NCBI RefSeq assembly: GCF_008329535.1 | Contig: NZ_NPKR01000001.1 | Coordinates: 372,001-436,000 of the forward strand | Length of the DNA: 64,000 bases | Origin: Mycolicibacterium sp. P1-18 | GTDB taxonomy: Bacteria; Actinomycetota; Actinomycetes; Mycobacteriales; Mycobacteriaceae | Reading direction: 5' to 3' | Shown here: piece by piece, positions 45,411 through 55,019 of the stretch | How the letters are laid out: the number at the start of each line of letters is the position of its first letter | Position numbering within the stretch: position 1 is the first letter of the stretch | Program-made: the position numbers and the translations under genes | The notes under the pieces: generated by a model | What the model was told of the DNA's origin: nothing | Databases searched by the model: none | The model's input: only the letters and a program-made list of their open reading frames with translations

Positions 45411-46764
45411 ATGAGTTCGGATCGGATCACCGCGGCAGTCGCCTCGATGACCGCCGCCGTCGCCGAACTCGCCGACCTCGACTGCGACCAGTTCACCCAC
45501 CTCGAACTCCTGGAACTGCTAGGCGAACTGGAAACCCTGACCTGGCGACTGCCCACGATCGGGCACCGGGTAATCGCCCGCCTGCACCGCGAAGCCTCCC
45601 CCGTCGAGCTGGGGGCCAAGTCGCTCAAGAGCGTGCTGACCCAACGGTTGCGCATCTCGGGCAAGGAAGCCACCCGCCGCCTGGCCGAAGCCACGCAGTT
45701 GGGCCCGCGGACCGCCCTCAACGGCGAACCCCTCCAACCGCTCCTGGCCCCCACCGCCACGGCACAATCATCCGGGTCGATCGGCCGCGAACACGTCACC
45801 GAGATCCGGTCGTTCCTCGACAAGCTCCCCACCCGGGTCGACCCCGACGTGCGGGAGCTCTCGGAGAAGACCCTCGTGGTCATCGGGTCCACCACCGGCC
45901 CCGACGAGGTACGCAAGGCCGCGGAGAAGCTGGCCGCCGCGATCGACCAAGACGGCCCCGAACCCGACGACCGCGACCGAGCCCGCAAGCGGTTCATTCG
46001 GTTGGGTTCGCAGCAGGCCGACGGCATGACGAAACTGACCGGGCTACTCGACCCCGAAGCCCGCGCCACGATAGAACCGATTCTCGCCAAACTGGCCGCA
46101 CCGGGCATGTGCAACCCCGACGATCACGAACCCCGCACGAGCGGCACCCCGTCGCAGGAACAGATCGACGCCGACACCCGCTCACCGGGACAACGCACCC
46201 ACGACGCACTCATCGCCCTGGCCCGCACCGCCATGTCCTCCGGTGAACTGGGCCAGCACAACGGGCTCCCGGTCACCGTCATCGTCACCACCACCCTGCA
46301 GGACCTGGAAGCCGCCCGCGGCAGCGGTGTCACCGGCGGCGGATCCCTGCTCCCGATGGCCGACCTGATCCGCATGGCGTCCCACGCCCACCACTACCTC
46401 GCGGTGTTCGACAAACACACCAACGAAGCGCTCTACCTGGGTCGGTCGAAGAGGTTGGCGTCCTTCGGGCAGCGGATCATGCTCCACGCGCGCGACCGCG
46501 GGTGCACCAAACCCGGGTGCACCGTCCCGGGGCTACGGGTCGCAGGTCCACCACACCCAAGGTTGGGCGAAGAACGGTCAGACCAACATCGACGAGGTCA
46601 CCTTCGCCTGCGGCGGGGACAACCGCCTCGCCGAACACGGCTGGACCGTCCACCTCAAAGATGGGGTCGTCGAATGGCTCCCACCCCCGCAACTCGACGT
46701 CGGGCAAACCCGCGTCAACTACCTCCACCACCCCGAACGGCTCCTCGCCGAACCAGGGCCGTAA
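45411..46764 (+). pseudogene. DUF222/13E12-family HNH endonuclease, frameshifted
   Basis: Residues 1-370 are an intact DUF222 domain ending RGCTKPGCTVPG. An extra G in GGGG at 46529-46532 shifts the frame: as written the protein runs on to 46793 with a meaningless Arg/Pro-rich tail. Removing one G restores GYGSQVHHTQGWAKNG, NIDEVTFACGGDNRLAEHGW and a stop TAA at 46762-46764, i.e. the full HNH nuclease (the His pair and the Asn). So the gene spans 45411-46764 but the nuclease centre is out of frame. It may be a true pseudogene, a sequencing error in a homopolymer, or translational frameshifting. Controlled by the SOS box just upstream. Confidence 0.85.
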
Positions 46765-46789
46765 GCGTTGCGCGCCAAGGGCTGTGGCG

Positions 46790-47122
46790 CTAGATCGAGC
46801 CCGGCATCCCGGGAATTCCCCCAGCCATGCCGGGCATGCCGCCCGCGGGCGACCCTCCCTCGTAGGGTGCGCCGTCGGGCAACGAACTTCCCGGCAGACC
46901 GCTCCCCATCGGCGGTGGCATCGGCGGCGGCGCCGGCGGCATGGGCGGCGGAGTGTCGTAGACACCACCCTGGCACGCGAAGGACCATTGCTCCGTCGCG
47001 CAGGCGGGATCGTTCGGATCGGTGGGATCGGCGTTTGCCACCGCAGTCCCCCCGATGGCCGCCAACCCCACGATGGCGGCGACGACCGACGACCGAACCC
47101 ATGGGTACGAGTTAGCTGCCAT
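46790..47122 (-). CDS. Small secreted Pro/Gly/Met-rich protein
   Basis: A 110-residue protein. Signal peptide residues 1-31 (VVAAIVGLAAIGGTAVANA), then a short region with two Cys (ACATEQWSFACQGG) likely disulfide-bonded, and a tail rich in Pro, Met and Gly (PPPMPPAPPPMPPPMG). Function unknown; plan common among mycobacterial secreted small proteins. ATG 47122 is chosen. Confidence 0.72.
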   Translation of the reverse strand: MAANSYPWVRSSVVAAIVGLAAIGGTAVANADPTDPNDPACATEQWSFACQGGVYDTPPPMPPAPPPMPPPMGSGLPGSSLPDGAPYEGGSPAGGMPGMAGGIPGMPGSI

Positions 47123-47257
47123 GGGTCCATGACAGCACACGACGGGCCAGGGAACCGGCGTTTCCGCCAGAAATTCGTTCGCTAGGCGCCACTCGATTCG
47201 AACGACGTGCGCGCAACGGTTGCCGAATCGTCGTCGAACCTGTTCGGTGTATCAACG

Positions 47258-48625
47258 ATGACCGACAACGTGCTCCTCGTGCACTGGCACGACCTCGGAC
47301 GGTATCTCGGCGCCTACGGTCACGACGACGTGTCCAGCCCCCGACTGGACCGGCTCGCCGCCGAGGGAATCCTCTTCACGCGCTCGCACGCCACCGCTCC
47401 CCTCTGCTCACCGTCGCGGGGCTCGCTGTTCACGGGTCGCTACCCGCAGGGCAACGGGCTGGTCGGGCTGGCCCACCACGGTTGGGAGTACCGCGCCGGG
47501 GTGCGCACCCTGCCCCAGATTCTGGGTGAATCAGGCTGGTACACGGCGCTTTTCGGCATGCAGCACGAAACCTCGTTTCCGGCCCGGCTCGGGTTCGACG
47601 AGTACGACGTGTCGAACTCATACTGCGAATACGTCGTCGAGAAGGCCACCACCTGGCTGCAACAGGCGCCGTCGACCCCATTCCTGCTGACCGCCGGCTT
47701 CTTCGAGACACACCGGCCCTACCCGCCGGAGCGCTACGTTCCCGCCGACGCCCACACCGTGGTGTTGCCCGGCTACCTGCCCGACCAGCCCGACGTGCGG
47801 GAGGACCTCGCCGACTTCTACGGCTCCATCGCCGTCGCCGACGCGGCGGTCGGCCAACTGCTCGACACCCTGACCGAGACGGGCCTGGACGCCACGACGT
47901 GGGTGGTGTTCCTCACCGATCACGGTCCTGCCCTCCCCCGCGCCAAGTCGACGCTCTACGACGCGGGCACGGGCATCGCGACGATCGTCCGGCCGCCGAC
48001 GCGGTTCGGCGCACCGGGTCGCACCTACGAGGACCTGTTCAGCGGCGTCGACCTGGTGCCCACCCTGCTCGGTCTGCTCGGTCTGCCGACGCCCGACGAC
48101 GTCGACGGGCTGTCACACGCGGCCAACCTCCTCGACGGGATCGGCGACACCGCCCCGGTCCGCTCGGAGGTCTACACGACGAAGACCTACCACGACTCCT
48201 TCGACCCGATCCGCGCGATCAGGACCACCGACTTCAGCTACATCGAGAACTACGCGACCCGGCCCCTGCTCGATCTGCCGATGGACATCGAGGAGAGCGC
48301 ACCCGGCAAGGCGGTGGCCCCGTCGAGCTCGGCACCGCGCCCCAGCCGCGAGCTCTACGACCTGCGCACCGATCCTGGAGAGCTGAACAACCTGCTGACC
48401 GGCGTGGTGACGAGCGAGTCCGAGACCGTCGCCAACGAAATGTCGCTGCTGCTCAACGATTGGCGGGAGAAGACCAACGACGTCATCCCCTCCGAGTTCG
48501 CCGGCACGCGCATCTCCGCCAGGTACACCGAAACCTATATGCGCATCAAGGGAATTCAGTTGCCCAGCCGGTCCGCGCTGGCAGCCGAACGCGGGATCGA
48601 CGACCAAGTCCGCACACCGCAATAG
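47258..48625 (+). CDS. Type I sulfatase (Rv0296c-like)
   Basis: A 455-residue alkaline-phosphatase-fold sulfatase. The C-x-P-S-R motif (Cys50 in [12 protein letters not shown]) would be converted to formylglycine by a separate enzyme not in the window. Metal/substrate His and Asp are in [11 protein letters not shown] and [16 protein letters not shown] supplies another ligand. The N-terminal metal site reads [11 protein letters not shown] instead of the usual Asp-Asp. The neighbouring stf0 matches M. tuberculosis Rv0296c-Rv0295c. Likely substrate is a sulfated lipid or carbohydrate; not proven. The gene has no strong RBS. Confidence 0.88.
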   Translation: MTDNVLLVHWHDLGRYLGAYGHDDVSSPRLDRLAAEGILFTRSHATAPLCSPSRGSLFTGRYPQGNGLVGLAHHGWEYRAGVRTLPQILGESGWYTALFGMQHETSFPARLGFDEYDVSNSYCEYVVEKATTWLQQAPSTPFLLTAGFFETHRPYPPERYVPADAHTVVLPGYLPDQPDVREDLADFYGSIAVADAAVGQLLDTLTETGLDATTWVVFLTDHGPALPRAKSTLYDAGTGIATIVRPPTRFGAPGRTYEDLFSGVDLVPTLLGLLGLPTPDDVDGLSHAANLLDGIGDTAPVRSEVYTTKTYHDSFDPIRAIRTTDFSYIENYATRPLLDLPMDIEESAPGKAVAPSSSAPRPSRELYDLRTDPGELNNLLTGVVTSESETVANEMSLLLNDWREKTNDVIPSEFAGTRISARYTETYMRIKGIQLPSRSALAAERGIDDQVRTPQ

Positions 48626-48689
48626 TTTGGCTCGTGACGAGTCGAATGGCACCGCCGCGGGCGAATATGCAACCCCATTTTGCTCCGGT

Positions 48690-48695
48690 TAGGCT
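48690..48695 (+). promoter_or_regulatory. Leaderless -10 box (TAGGCT) for stf0-cysD-cysNC
   Basis: TAGGCT is followed by seven bases and ATG 48703. It would start a separate transcript for stf0 and the coupled cysD and cysNC genes. Confidence 0.5.
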
Positions 48696-48702
48696 CACGC
48701 GC

Positions 48703-49503
48703 ATGGCCTCCCCGACGGCATATCTGGTGCTCGCCTCGCAGCGCAGCGGCAGCACGCTTCTAGTCGAGTCGCTCCGGGCGACGGGCGTCGCCGGCGAGCC
48801 GCAGGAGTTCTTCCAGTATCTGCCGACCACCAGCCAGTCACCTCAGCCACGGGAGTGGTTCGCCGACGCCGGCGACGAGTCGATCATGCGTCTGCTCGAC
48901 CCGCTCGACGAGGGCAAGCCGGACCTCGCACCGCCGGAGATCTGGCGCGACTACATCCGCACCGTCGGACGCACGCCCAACGGCATCTGGGGCGGCAAGC
49001 TGATGTGGAACCAGACGCCACTGCTGATGCAGCGCGCCGAGGGGCTGCCGGACCGCTCCGGCACCGGCCTGATGTCGGCGATCCGCGACGTCGTCGGCTC
49101 GGACCCCGTGCTCGTCCACGTCTACCGGCCGGACGTCATCTCCCAGGCGGTGTCCTTCTGGCGCGCCGTGCAGACGCGGGTGTGGCGCGGCCGTCCCGAC
49201 CCCGTGCGCGACGCCAGGGCCGAGTACCACGCGGGCGCCATCGCGCACGTCGTGACGATGCTCCGCGCCCAGGAGGATGCGTGGCGCTCGTGGTTCGCCG
49301 AGGAGGACGTGAACGTCATGGACGTTTCGTATCCCGTGCTGTGGCGCAATCTCACGGAGGTCGTCGGTACTGTGCTGGAGGCGTTGGGGCTGGATCCGCG
49401 GTTGGCCCCCGCGCCCGTGCTCGAACGCCAGGCCGACCAGCGATCCGACGACTGGGTCGAGCGCTATCGCAGGGATGCGGAGAGGGAGGGCCTGCCCACA
49501 TGA
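48703..49503 (+). CDS. stf0: Stf0-type sulfotransferase (Rv0295c-like)
   Basis: A 266-residue PAPS-dependent sulfotransferase. The 5'-phosphosulfate loop is [14 protein letters not shown] (residues 11-24), followed by GEPQEFFQY, which contains the Glu proposed as catalytic base in Stf0. [15 protein letters not shown] matches the 3'-phosphate-binding region. M. tuberculosis Stf0 makes trehalose-2-sulfate for sulfolipid; the product here is unknown. The stop overlaps cysD by 4 bp (ATGA), linking it to PAPS synthesis. Confidence 0.93.
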   Translation: MASPTAYLVLASQRSGSTLLVESLRATGVAGEPQEFFQYLPTTSQSPQPREWFADAGDESIMRLLDPLDEGKPDLAPPEIWRDYIRTVGRTPNGIWGGKLMWNQTPLLMQRAEGLPDRSGTGLMSAIRDVVGSDPVLVHVYRPDVISQAVSFWRAVQTRVWRGRPDPVRDARAEYHAGAIAHVVTMLRAQEDAWRSWFAEEDVNVMDVSYPVLWRNLTEVVGTVLEALGLDPRLAPAPVLERQADQRSDDWVERYRRDAEREGLPT

Positions 49504-50423
49504 CCGTTCACACCCCCGACGCCACTCGGGTCGACGAGCTACGGCTGCTCGAGGCCGAGTCGGTGCACATCATCCGCGAGGTGGTCGCCGAGCTGCAGCG
49601 GCCGGTGCTGCTGTTCTCGGCCGGCAAGGACTCGATCGTGCTGCTTCGGCTGGCGGAGAAGGCCTTCCGGCCGTCGCCGCTGCCGTTTCCGGTGCTGCAC
49701 GTCGACACCGGGCACAACTTCGACGAGGTCATCGAGTTCCGCGACCGCCGCCTGGCAGAACACGGCCACAAACTGATCGTCGGCTCCGTGCAGGAGTCCA
49801 TCGACAGCGGTCGCGTGCAGGAGGTCGGCGGACCGGCGGGATCCCGCAACCGACTGCAGACCCGCACGCTGCTCGACGCCCTCGAGGCCGGCGGTTTCGA
49901 CGCCGCCTTCGGCGGGGCGCGCCGCGACGAGGAACGCGCGAGGGCCAAGGAACGCATCCTGAGCTTCCGCGACGAGTTCGGTCAGTGGGATCCGCGGTCG
50001 CAGCGCCCGGAGCCGTGGTCGCTGTACAACGGCCGGATCAAGAAGGGCGAGCAGGTCAGGGTGTTCCCCCTGAGCAACTGGACCGAGCTCGACATCTGGC
50101 GCTACATCGAACTGGAGGGCCTGGAGCTGCCGTCGATCTACTTCGCGCACCAGCGCGAGGTGGTCGCCAGGGACGGGATCCTGCTCGCGGTGTCGAAGTA
50201 CGTGCAACCCCAGGGCGACGAGACCTCCGCGGTCGAGTGGGTGCGCTACCGCACCGTCGGGGACCTCACCATCACGGGAGCCGTCCGCTCCCACGCCACC
50301 GACATCGCCGGTGTCATCACCGAGATCTCCGCGGCCACGGTGTCCGAGCGCGGCGAGACCCGCGCCGACGACCGCACGTCGGTGGCGGCCATGGAAGACC
50401 GAAAGCGCGAGGGGTACTTCTGA
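49500..50423 (+). CDS. cysD: Sulfate adenylyltransferase subunit 2
   Basis: A 307-residue PP-loop ATPase-type subunit ([14 protein letters not shown]) that adenylates sulfate to APS with CysN. Other landmarks: [31 protein letters not shown] and [15 protein letters not shown]. Full family length. It overlaps stf0 by 4 bp and cysNC by one base, so sulfate activation is built into this operon. M. tuberculosis has cysDNC elsewhere (Rv1285-1286). Confidence 0.96.
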   Translation: MTVHTPDATRVDELRLLEAESVHIIREVVAELQRPVLLFSAGKDSIVLLRLAEKAFRPSPLPFPVLHVDTGHNFDEVIEFRDRRLAEHGHKLIVGSVQESIDSGRVQEVGGPAGSRNRLQTRTLLDALEAGGFDAAFGGARRDEERARAKERILSFRDEFGQWDPRSQRPEPWSLYNGRIKKGEQVRVFPLSNWTELDIWRYIELEGLELPSIYFAHQREVVARDGILLAVSKYVQPQGDETSAVEWVRYRTVGDLTITGAVRSHATDIAGVITEISAATVSERGETRADDRTSVAAMEDRKREGYF

Positions 50424-52297
50424 TGACGTCGACCACCCGGCAACTGCTGCGCATCGCCACCGCGGGGTCCGTCGACGACGGCAAGAGCACCCTGATCGGC
50501 CGGCTGATGCACGACACCGACAGCCTCCCGCTCGACCACCTCGAAGCCGTCACCGACGACGAGGGCATCGCCGACCTGGCGGCACTGTCGGACGGCCTGC
50601 GCGCCGAACGCGAGCAGGGCATCACCATCGACGTGGCCTACCGCTTCTTCTCGACCGACACGCGCAGCTACATCCTGGCCGACACCCCTGGCCACGAGCG
50701 GTACACGCGCAACATGTTCACCGGCGCCTCCAACGCCCACGTCGCCATCCTCCTGGTCGACGCCCGCGCCGGCGTGCTGCGCCAGACCCGACGGCACGCC
50801 AGGATCGCAAAGCTGTTGGGCATCAAGCACTTCGTCGCGACGGTGAACAAGATCGACCTGGTCGACTTCGACCAGAACCGGTTCGACGAGGTCGCCGGCG
50901 AACTGCAGCAGATGGCCGCGCGCCTGGGCGGCGCCGAGCTGTCGGTCATCCCCATCGCCGCCAAGCACGGGGACAACGTCGTGCACCGTTCCGAGAACAC
51001 CCCGTGGTATCCGGGACCGACGCTGCTGGAGTACCTCGAGGGCGTCGAACTGTCCGCACCGCAGCCCGAAGCCGCCAAGCTGCGCCTTCCGATCCAGTGG
51101 GTGTCGCGGCCGACGGCCGACGAGCGGCGGCGCTACACCGGGCGGCTGGCGGCCGGCACGGTCAGCGTCGGCGACGCGATCGTGTCGCTGCCCGCCGGCA
51201 CCCGCTCGACGGTCACCGCCGTCGACACACTCGACGACGACCGCATGACGGCCGTTGCGCCCCTGTCGGTGTCGATCGAATTGGCCGACGACATCGACGT
51301 CGGCCGCGGCGACGTGTTCGTCAGCGGCGCGGACGACGCCGCGCTCCCCGTGCTGGCCCGCGAACTGGACGCGACGGTGTGCTGGTTCACCGAGACCCCG
51401 TTGCGGGCCGGTGACCGGATCGCCCTGAAGCAGACCAGCACGACGGTCCGCGCGACGGTGCAGGCCATCCACACTCGGCTGGATCCCGAGACGCTCGACG
51501 AGCTGGACAACCCGGTCGAGCTGTCCATCAACGACATCGGCGAGGTGACGCTGCGCACCAGTTCGGTGGTCGTCGCCGATCCCTACTCCGACAACCGGGA
51601 CAGCGGCGCGTTCATCCTGATCGACGAGACGTCCAACGACACCATCGGCGCCGGCACCATCATCGAGCCGCGCGAAGTCATGCCGGGCTCCCAGACGCGC
51701 AACGACATCCGTTGGCATCCTTCATCTCTCGATCGCGACCACCGCTGGGCGACCACCGGCCAGCGCGGTGCCACCATCTGGTTCACCGGCCTGCCCGCAT
51801 CCGGGAAGTCGACGTTGGCGGTCGCCGTCGAACGGGCACTGGTCGAGGCCGGTGACGTCGCCTACCTCCTCGACGGCGACAACATCCGCCACGGACTCTC
51901 CGACGACCTGGGCTTCACCGCCGGCGACCGTGCCGAGAACATCAGGCGCGTCGGCCATTTGACGCGGCTGTTCGCCGACGCCGGGGTGGTGGCACTGGCC
52001 TCGCTGGTGTCACCGCTGAAGTCCGACCGCGACCTCGCCCGGGCGCTCAGCGACGCGGCGAAGCTGCCCTTCGTCGAGGTGTACGTGTGCACGTCGGTCG
52101 AAGAGTGCGAGAAGCGCGATCCGAAGGGCCTCTACGCCAAGGCGCGAGCCGGTGAACTCAAGGGTCTCACCGGGGTCGACGCGCCGTACGAACCGCCGGA
52201 GAACGCCGACCTGGTGCTCGACACCGCCGGCGCCGACATCGACGACCTGGTCGCCAAGGTGCTCGAGGTGCTGCGGGTGACGCGCGACTGCGCCTAG
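50423..52297 (+). CDS. cysNC: Bifunctional sulfate adenylyltransferase subunit 1/APS kinase
   Basis: A 624-residue fusion. CysN GTPase part: GSVDDGKSTLIG, DTPGHERYTRN, NKIDLVDF, followed by two beta-barrels to ~residue 440. The CysC kinase part starts ~450: GLPASGKSTLAVAVE (P-loop), DGDNIRHGLSDDLGF and SLVSPLKSDRD. Together with CysD it makes APS and then PAPS, the donor used by Stf0. Overlaps cysD by one base (tgATG). Confidence 0.96.
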   Translation: MTSTTRQLLRIATAGSVDDGKSTLIGRLMHDTDSLPLDHLEAVTDDEGIADLAALSDGLRAEREQGITIDVAYRFFSTDTRSYILADTPGHERYTRNMFTGASNAHVAILLVDARAGVLRQTRRHARIAKLLGIKHFVATVNKIDLVDFDQNRFDEVAGELQQMAARLGGAELSVIPIAAKHGDNVVHRSENTPWYPGPTLLEYLEGVELSAPQPEAAKLRLPIQWVSRPTADERRRYTGRLAAGTVSVGDAIVSLPAGTRSTVTAVDTLDDDRMTAVAPLSVSIELADDIDVGRGDVFVSGADDAALPVLARELDATVCWFTETPLRAGDRIALKQTSTTVRATVQAIHTRLDPETLDELDNPVELSINDIGEVTLRTSSVVVADPYSDNRDSGAFILIDETSNDTIGAGTIIEPREVMPGSQTRNDIRWHPSSLDRDHRWATTGQRGATIWFTGLPASGKSTLAVAVERALVEAGDVAYLLDGDNIRHGLSDDLGFTAGDRAENIRRVGHLTRLFADAGVVALASLVSPLKSDRDLARALSDAAKLPFVEVYVCTSVEECEKRDPKGLYAKARAGELKGLTGVDAPYEPPENADLVLDTAGADIDDLVAKVLEVLRVTRDCA

Positions 52298-52384
52298 GCG
52301 ACACGTGCTGGAGCGAATTTATTCCCGCTTCGCATGCAGCGTAACGGCGTTCACGGGCTGGCTCATTCTGGTTGAGTTCGACGC

Positions 52385-53302
52385 ATGACCATCAAACTTG
52401 GCTATCAGATCCCGAACTTCTCCTACGGCACTGGTGTCGAGCAGCTCTTCCCGACCGTCGTGGCCCAGGCGCGCGAGGCCGACGCCGCGGGATTCGACTC
52501 GGTCTACCTGATGGACCACTTCTATCAGCTGCCTGGTCTCGGGACCCCGGACCAGCCGATGCTGGAGGCCTACACCGCGCTGGGCGCCCTGGCGGCAGCC
52601 ACCGAGAACGTACAGCTCGGCACCCTCGTCACGGGCAACACCTACCGCAATCCCACCCTGCTGGCCAAGGCGATCACCACGCTCGACGTGATCAGCCAGG
52701 GCCGCGCCATCCTGGGCCTGGGCGCTGGCTGGTTCGAGCTGGAGCACGATCAGCTGGGTTACGAGTTCGGCACCTTCACCGATCGGTTCAACAAGCTGAG
52801 CGAGGCGCTCGAGATCATCCTGCCCATGCTCGAGGGAGAACGGCCGACGTTCTCCGGCACGTACTACCGGACGCAGGAGGCGATGGCCGAGCCGCGTTAC
52901 CGCGACCACATTCCGCTGATGATCGGCGGCAGCGGCGAGAAGAAGACGATTCCGTTGGCGGTCAAGCACTTCGACCACCTGAATCTGATCGCCGGATTCG
53001 ACGACCTCCCCGGCAAGGTCGAGGTGGTCAAGCGGCGTTGCGAGGACGTCGGTCGCGACCCGGCCACCCTGGAGACCAGCACGCTCATCACCGTGATCGT
53101 CGACGAGAAGGCCACTCTCGACGACGTGCCGGAGGGCAGTCGGCAGCGCACCGCAATCGGTGCCCCCGAGGCCATCGCCGAGCAGATCAAGGCCAAGGTG
53201 TTCGACCAGGGCATCGGAGGCATCATCTTCAACATGCCGAAGTACACGCCCGGCGCCGTCGCGGCGGTGGCCGAGGCAGTGAAGCCGCTGCTTCCGGCGT
53301 GA
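52385..53302 (+). CDS. LLM-class F420-dependent oxidoreductase
   Basis: A 305-residue TIM-barrel enzyme: FDSVYLMDHFYQLPG, LAKAITTLDVISQGRAILGLGAGW and IPLMIGGSGEKKTIPLAVKHFDHLN are LLM signatures. The SGEKKT variant is typical of one F420 subgroup. Substrate unknown. It lies alone between cysNC and tam; the 87-bp gap upstream has no clear promoter. Confidence 0.88.
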   Translation: MTIKLGYQIPNFSYGTGVEQLFPTVVAQAREADAAGFDSVYLMDHFYQLPGLGTPDQPMLEAYTALGALAAATENVQLGTLVTGNTYRNPTLLAKAITTLDVISQGRAILGLGAGWFELEHDQLGYEFGTFTDRFNKLSEALEIILPMLEGERPTFSGTYYRTQEAMAEPRYRDHIPLMIGGSGEKKTIPLAVKHFDHLNLIAGFDDLPGKVEVVKRRCEDVGRDPATLETSTLITVIVDEKATLDDVPEGSRQRTAIGAPEAIAEQIKAKVFDQGIGGIIFNMPKYTPGAVAAVAEAVKPLLPA

Positions 53303-53319
53303 GCTCGTGCCGGGGCCGG

Positions 53320-54084
53320 CTAGCCCACCTGAGCCACCACGAAGATCCGGCGGAACGGAAAGAACGTGCGCCCGTCCGGCCGCGCCGGGTACATGTCGGC
53401 CAGCACGGGGATCAGCTCGGTACGGAACTGCTGCCAATCCCGTTCTGCGAGCGCACTCCTGACCGGGGTCAGCGCGGTGCCGGTGATCCAGTCCAACACC
53501 GGGTGCTCACCGGTGAGTTCGTGCACGTAGGTGGTCTCCCACGTGTCGACCGTGCACCCGGCGTCGGCCAGCATGCCCGCATACTCGACGGCCGAGTCGA
53601 CGACCTTGCCGACGCGAAAGGGGATGTCGCGCAGCGCGTCCAGCCACCGGGGACTGCTCGCCAGCTCGCGGACCGCGGCGTGCGACGGAGCGTCGAAGTT
53701 GCCCGGCACCTGCACGGCGATCCACGCCCCCGAGGGCAGCTCGCCGGCCCAACGGCGCAGCAACTCCCGATGCGACGGCACCCACTGCAGCGCCGCATTG
53801 CTGACCAGCACGTCGGTGTCGGGCCTCGGCGTCCACGCCGCCAGGTCGCCCAGGGTGGCGTCCAACCCGCGCTCGCGCGCCGCGTCGACCATCTCCTGCG
53901 AGCTGTCGACCGCCTCGACGACGGCGTCGGGCCAGCGCTCGGCCAGGGTCACCGTCAGGTTTCCCGGTCCGCACCCCAGGTCGACGACGCGGCGCGGCGA
54001 TTCGGCACGCACCCTCGACAGCAACTCGTAGAACGGGCGTCCGCGGTGGTCTGCGAAGGCCAGGTACACGTCGGGATTCCACAT
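53320..54084 (-). CDS. tam: Trans-aconitate 2-methyltransferase (Rv0294-like)
   Basis: A 254-residue SAM methyltransferase that detoxifies trans-aconitate. It begins [22 protein letters not shown]; motif I is [35 protein letters not shown] and [14 protein letters not shown] are Tam-specific. ATG 54084 overlaps in antisense with the region before the divergent amidohydrolase. Confidence 0.92.
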   Translation of the reverse strand: MWNPDVYLAFADHRGRPFYELLSRVRAESPRRVVDLGCGPGNLTVTLAERWPDAVVEAVDSSQEMVDAARERGLDATLGDLAAWTPRPDTDVLVSNAALQWVPSHRELLRRWAGELPSGAWIAVQVPGNFDAPSHAAVRELASSPRWLDALRDIPFRVGKVVDSAVEYAGMLADAGCTVDTWETTYVHELTGEHPVLDWITGTALTPVRSALAERDWQQFRTELIPVLADMYPARPDGRTFFPFRRIFVVAQVG

Positions 54085-54103
54085 GGTGACATCCTGTCTG
54101 ACG

Positions 54104-54994
54104 ATGGACGAGTCAGCCGCCGTACGTGCGATCTGGGAGCCGCTCGGGATACCGGGCGTCGTCGACGTCCACACCCACTTCATGCCCAAGCGGGTGATGG
54201 ACAAGGTGTGGCAGTACTTCGACGCGGCCGGACCCCTCGTCGGGCGCGCCTGGCCCATCGCCTACCGCACCGACGAGGCCGACCGCCTTCGGACGTTGCG
54301 CAGCTTCGGCGTGCGGGCGTTCACCTCACTGGTCTACCCGCACAAGCCCGACATGGCCGCGTGGCTCAACCAGTGGGCGGCCCAGTTCGCGTCGACCACG
54401 CCGGACTGCCTGGCCACCGCGACGTTCTTCCCGGAGCCGGGTGCCACCGAGTACGTCACCGCGGCGATCGAGGGCGGTACCCGGGTGTTCAAGGCCCACG
54501 TCCAGGTGGGCGGTTACGACCCGACCGACCCGCTGCTGGACCCCGTCTGGGGCGTCGTCGCCGAGGCCGGGACGCCCGTCGTCATCCACTGCGGTTCCGG
54601 GCCGCAACCCGGGTTGCACACCGGACCCGACCCGATCCGGGCGGTGCTGGCCCGCCATCCCCGGTTGCGGTTGGTGGTCGCCCACATGGGCATGCCGGAG
54701 TACGCCGACTTCCTGGACCTCGCCGAAAGTCATCCCGAGGTCCGGCTCGACACGACGATGGCCTTCACCCCGTTCGTCGAGGAGACGCATCCGTTTCCGC
54801 CGACGGAGGGGCCGCGGCTGCTGGCCCTCGGTGATCGCATCCTGTTCGGCAGCGACTTCCCCAACATCCCCTACGGCTACGTCGAGGCGATGCGGGTGCT
54901 GACCGAGGTGGACGGCGCGGACGACGACTGGCTGCGCGGCGTGTTCCACGACAACGCCGCCGAACTGTTCGGGTTGGCCACTACAGCCGATTGA
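54104..54994 (+). CDS. Amidohydrolase-2-family metal-dependent hydrolase
   Basis: A 296-residue TIM-barrel enzyme with the family's metal/catalytic residues: [28 protein letters not shown] and [13 protein letters not shown]. Members act as decarboxylases or hydrolases of aromatic or lactone compounds; substrate unknown. ATG 54104 is used; in-frame GTG 54086 and ATG 54083 would make it overlap the divergent tam start. Confidence 0.85.
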   Translation: MDESAAVRAIWEPLGIPGVVDVHTHFMPKRVMDKVWQYFDAAGPLVGRAWPIAYRTDEADRLRTLRSFGVRAFTSLVYPHKPDMAAWLNQWAAQFASTTPDCLATATFFPEPGATEYVTAAIEGGTRVFKAHVQVGGYDPTDPLLDPVWGVVAEAGTPVVIHCGSGPQPGLHTGPDPIRAVLARHPRLRLVVAHMGMPEYADFLDLAESHPEVRLDTTMAFTPFVEETHPFPPTEGPRLLALGDRILFGSDFPNIPYGYVEAMRVLTEVDGADDDWLRGVFHDNAAELFGLATTAD

Positions 54995-55019
54995 CAGCGT
55001 CGGGCGGTTAGCTGCATCC

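Noticed and set aside
46523..46764. Programmed frameshift in the HNH gene
   Set aside because: Only a plain GGGG run is present, with no slippery heptamer or downstream structure evident; mutation or sequencing error is simpler.
47236..47247. GAAC..GTTC palindrome upstream of the sulfatase as an SOS box
   Set aside because: The half-sites are separated by 2 bases rather than 4, so it does not fit the LexA spacing.
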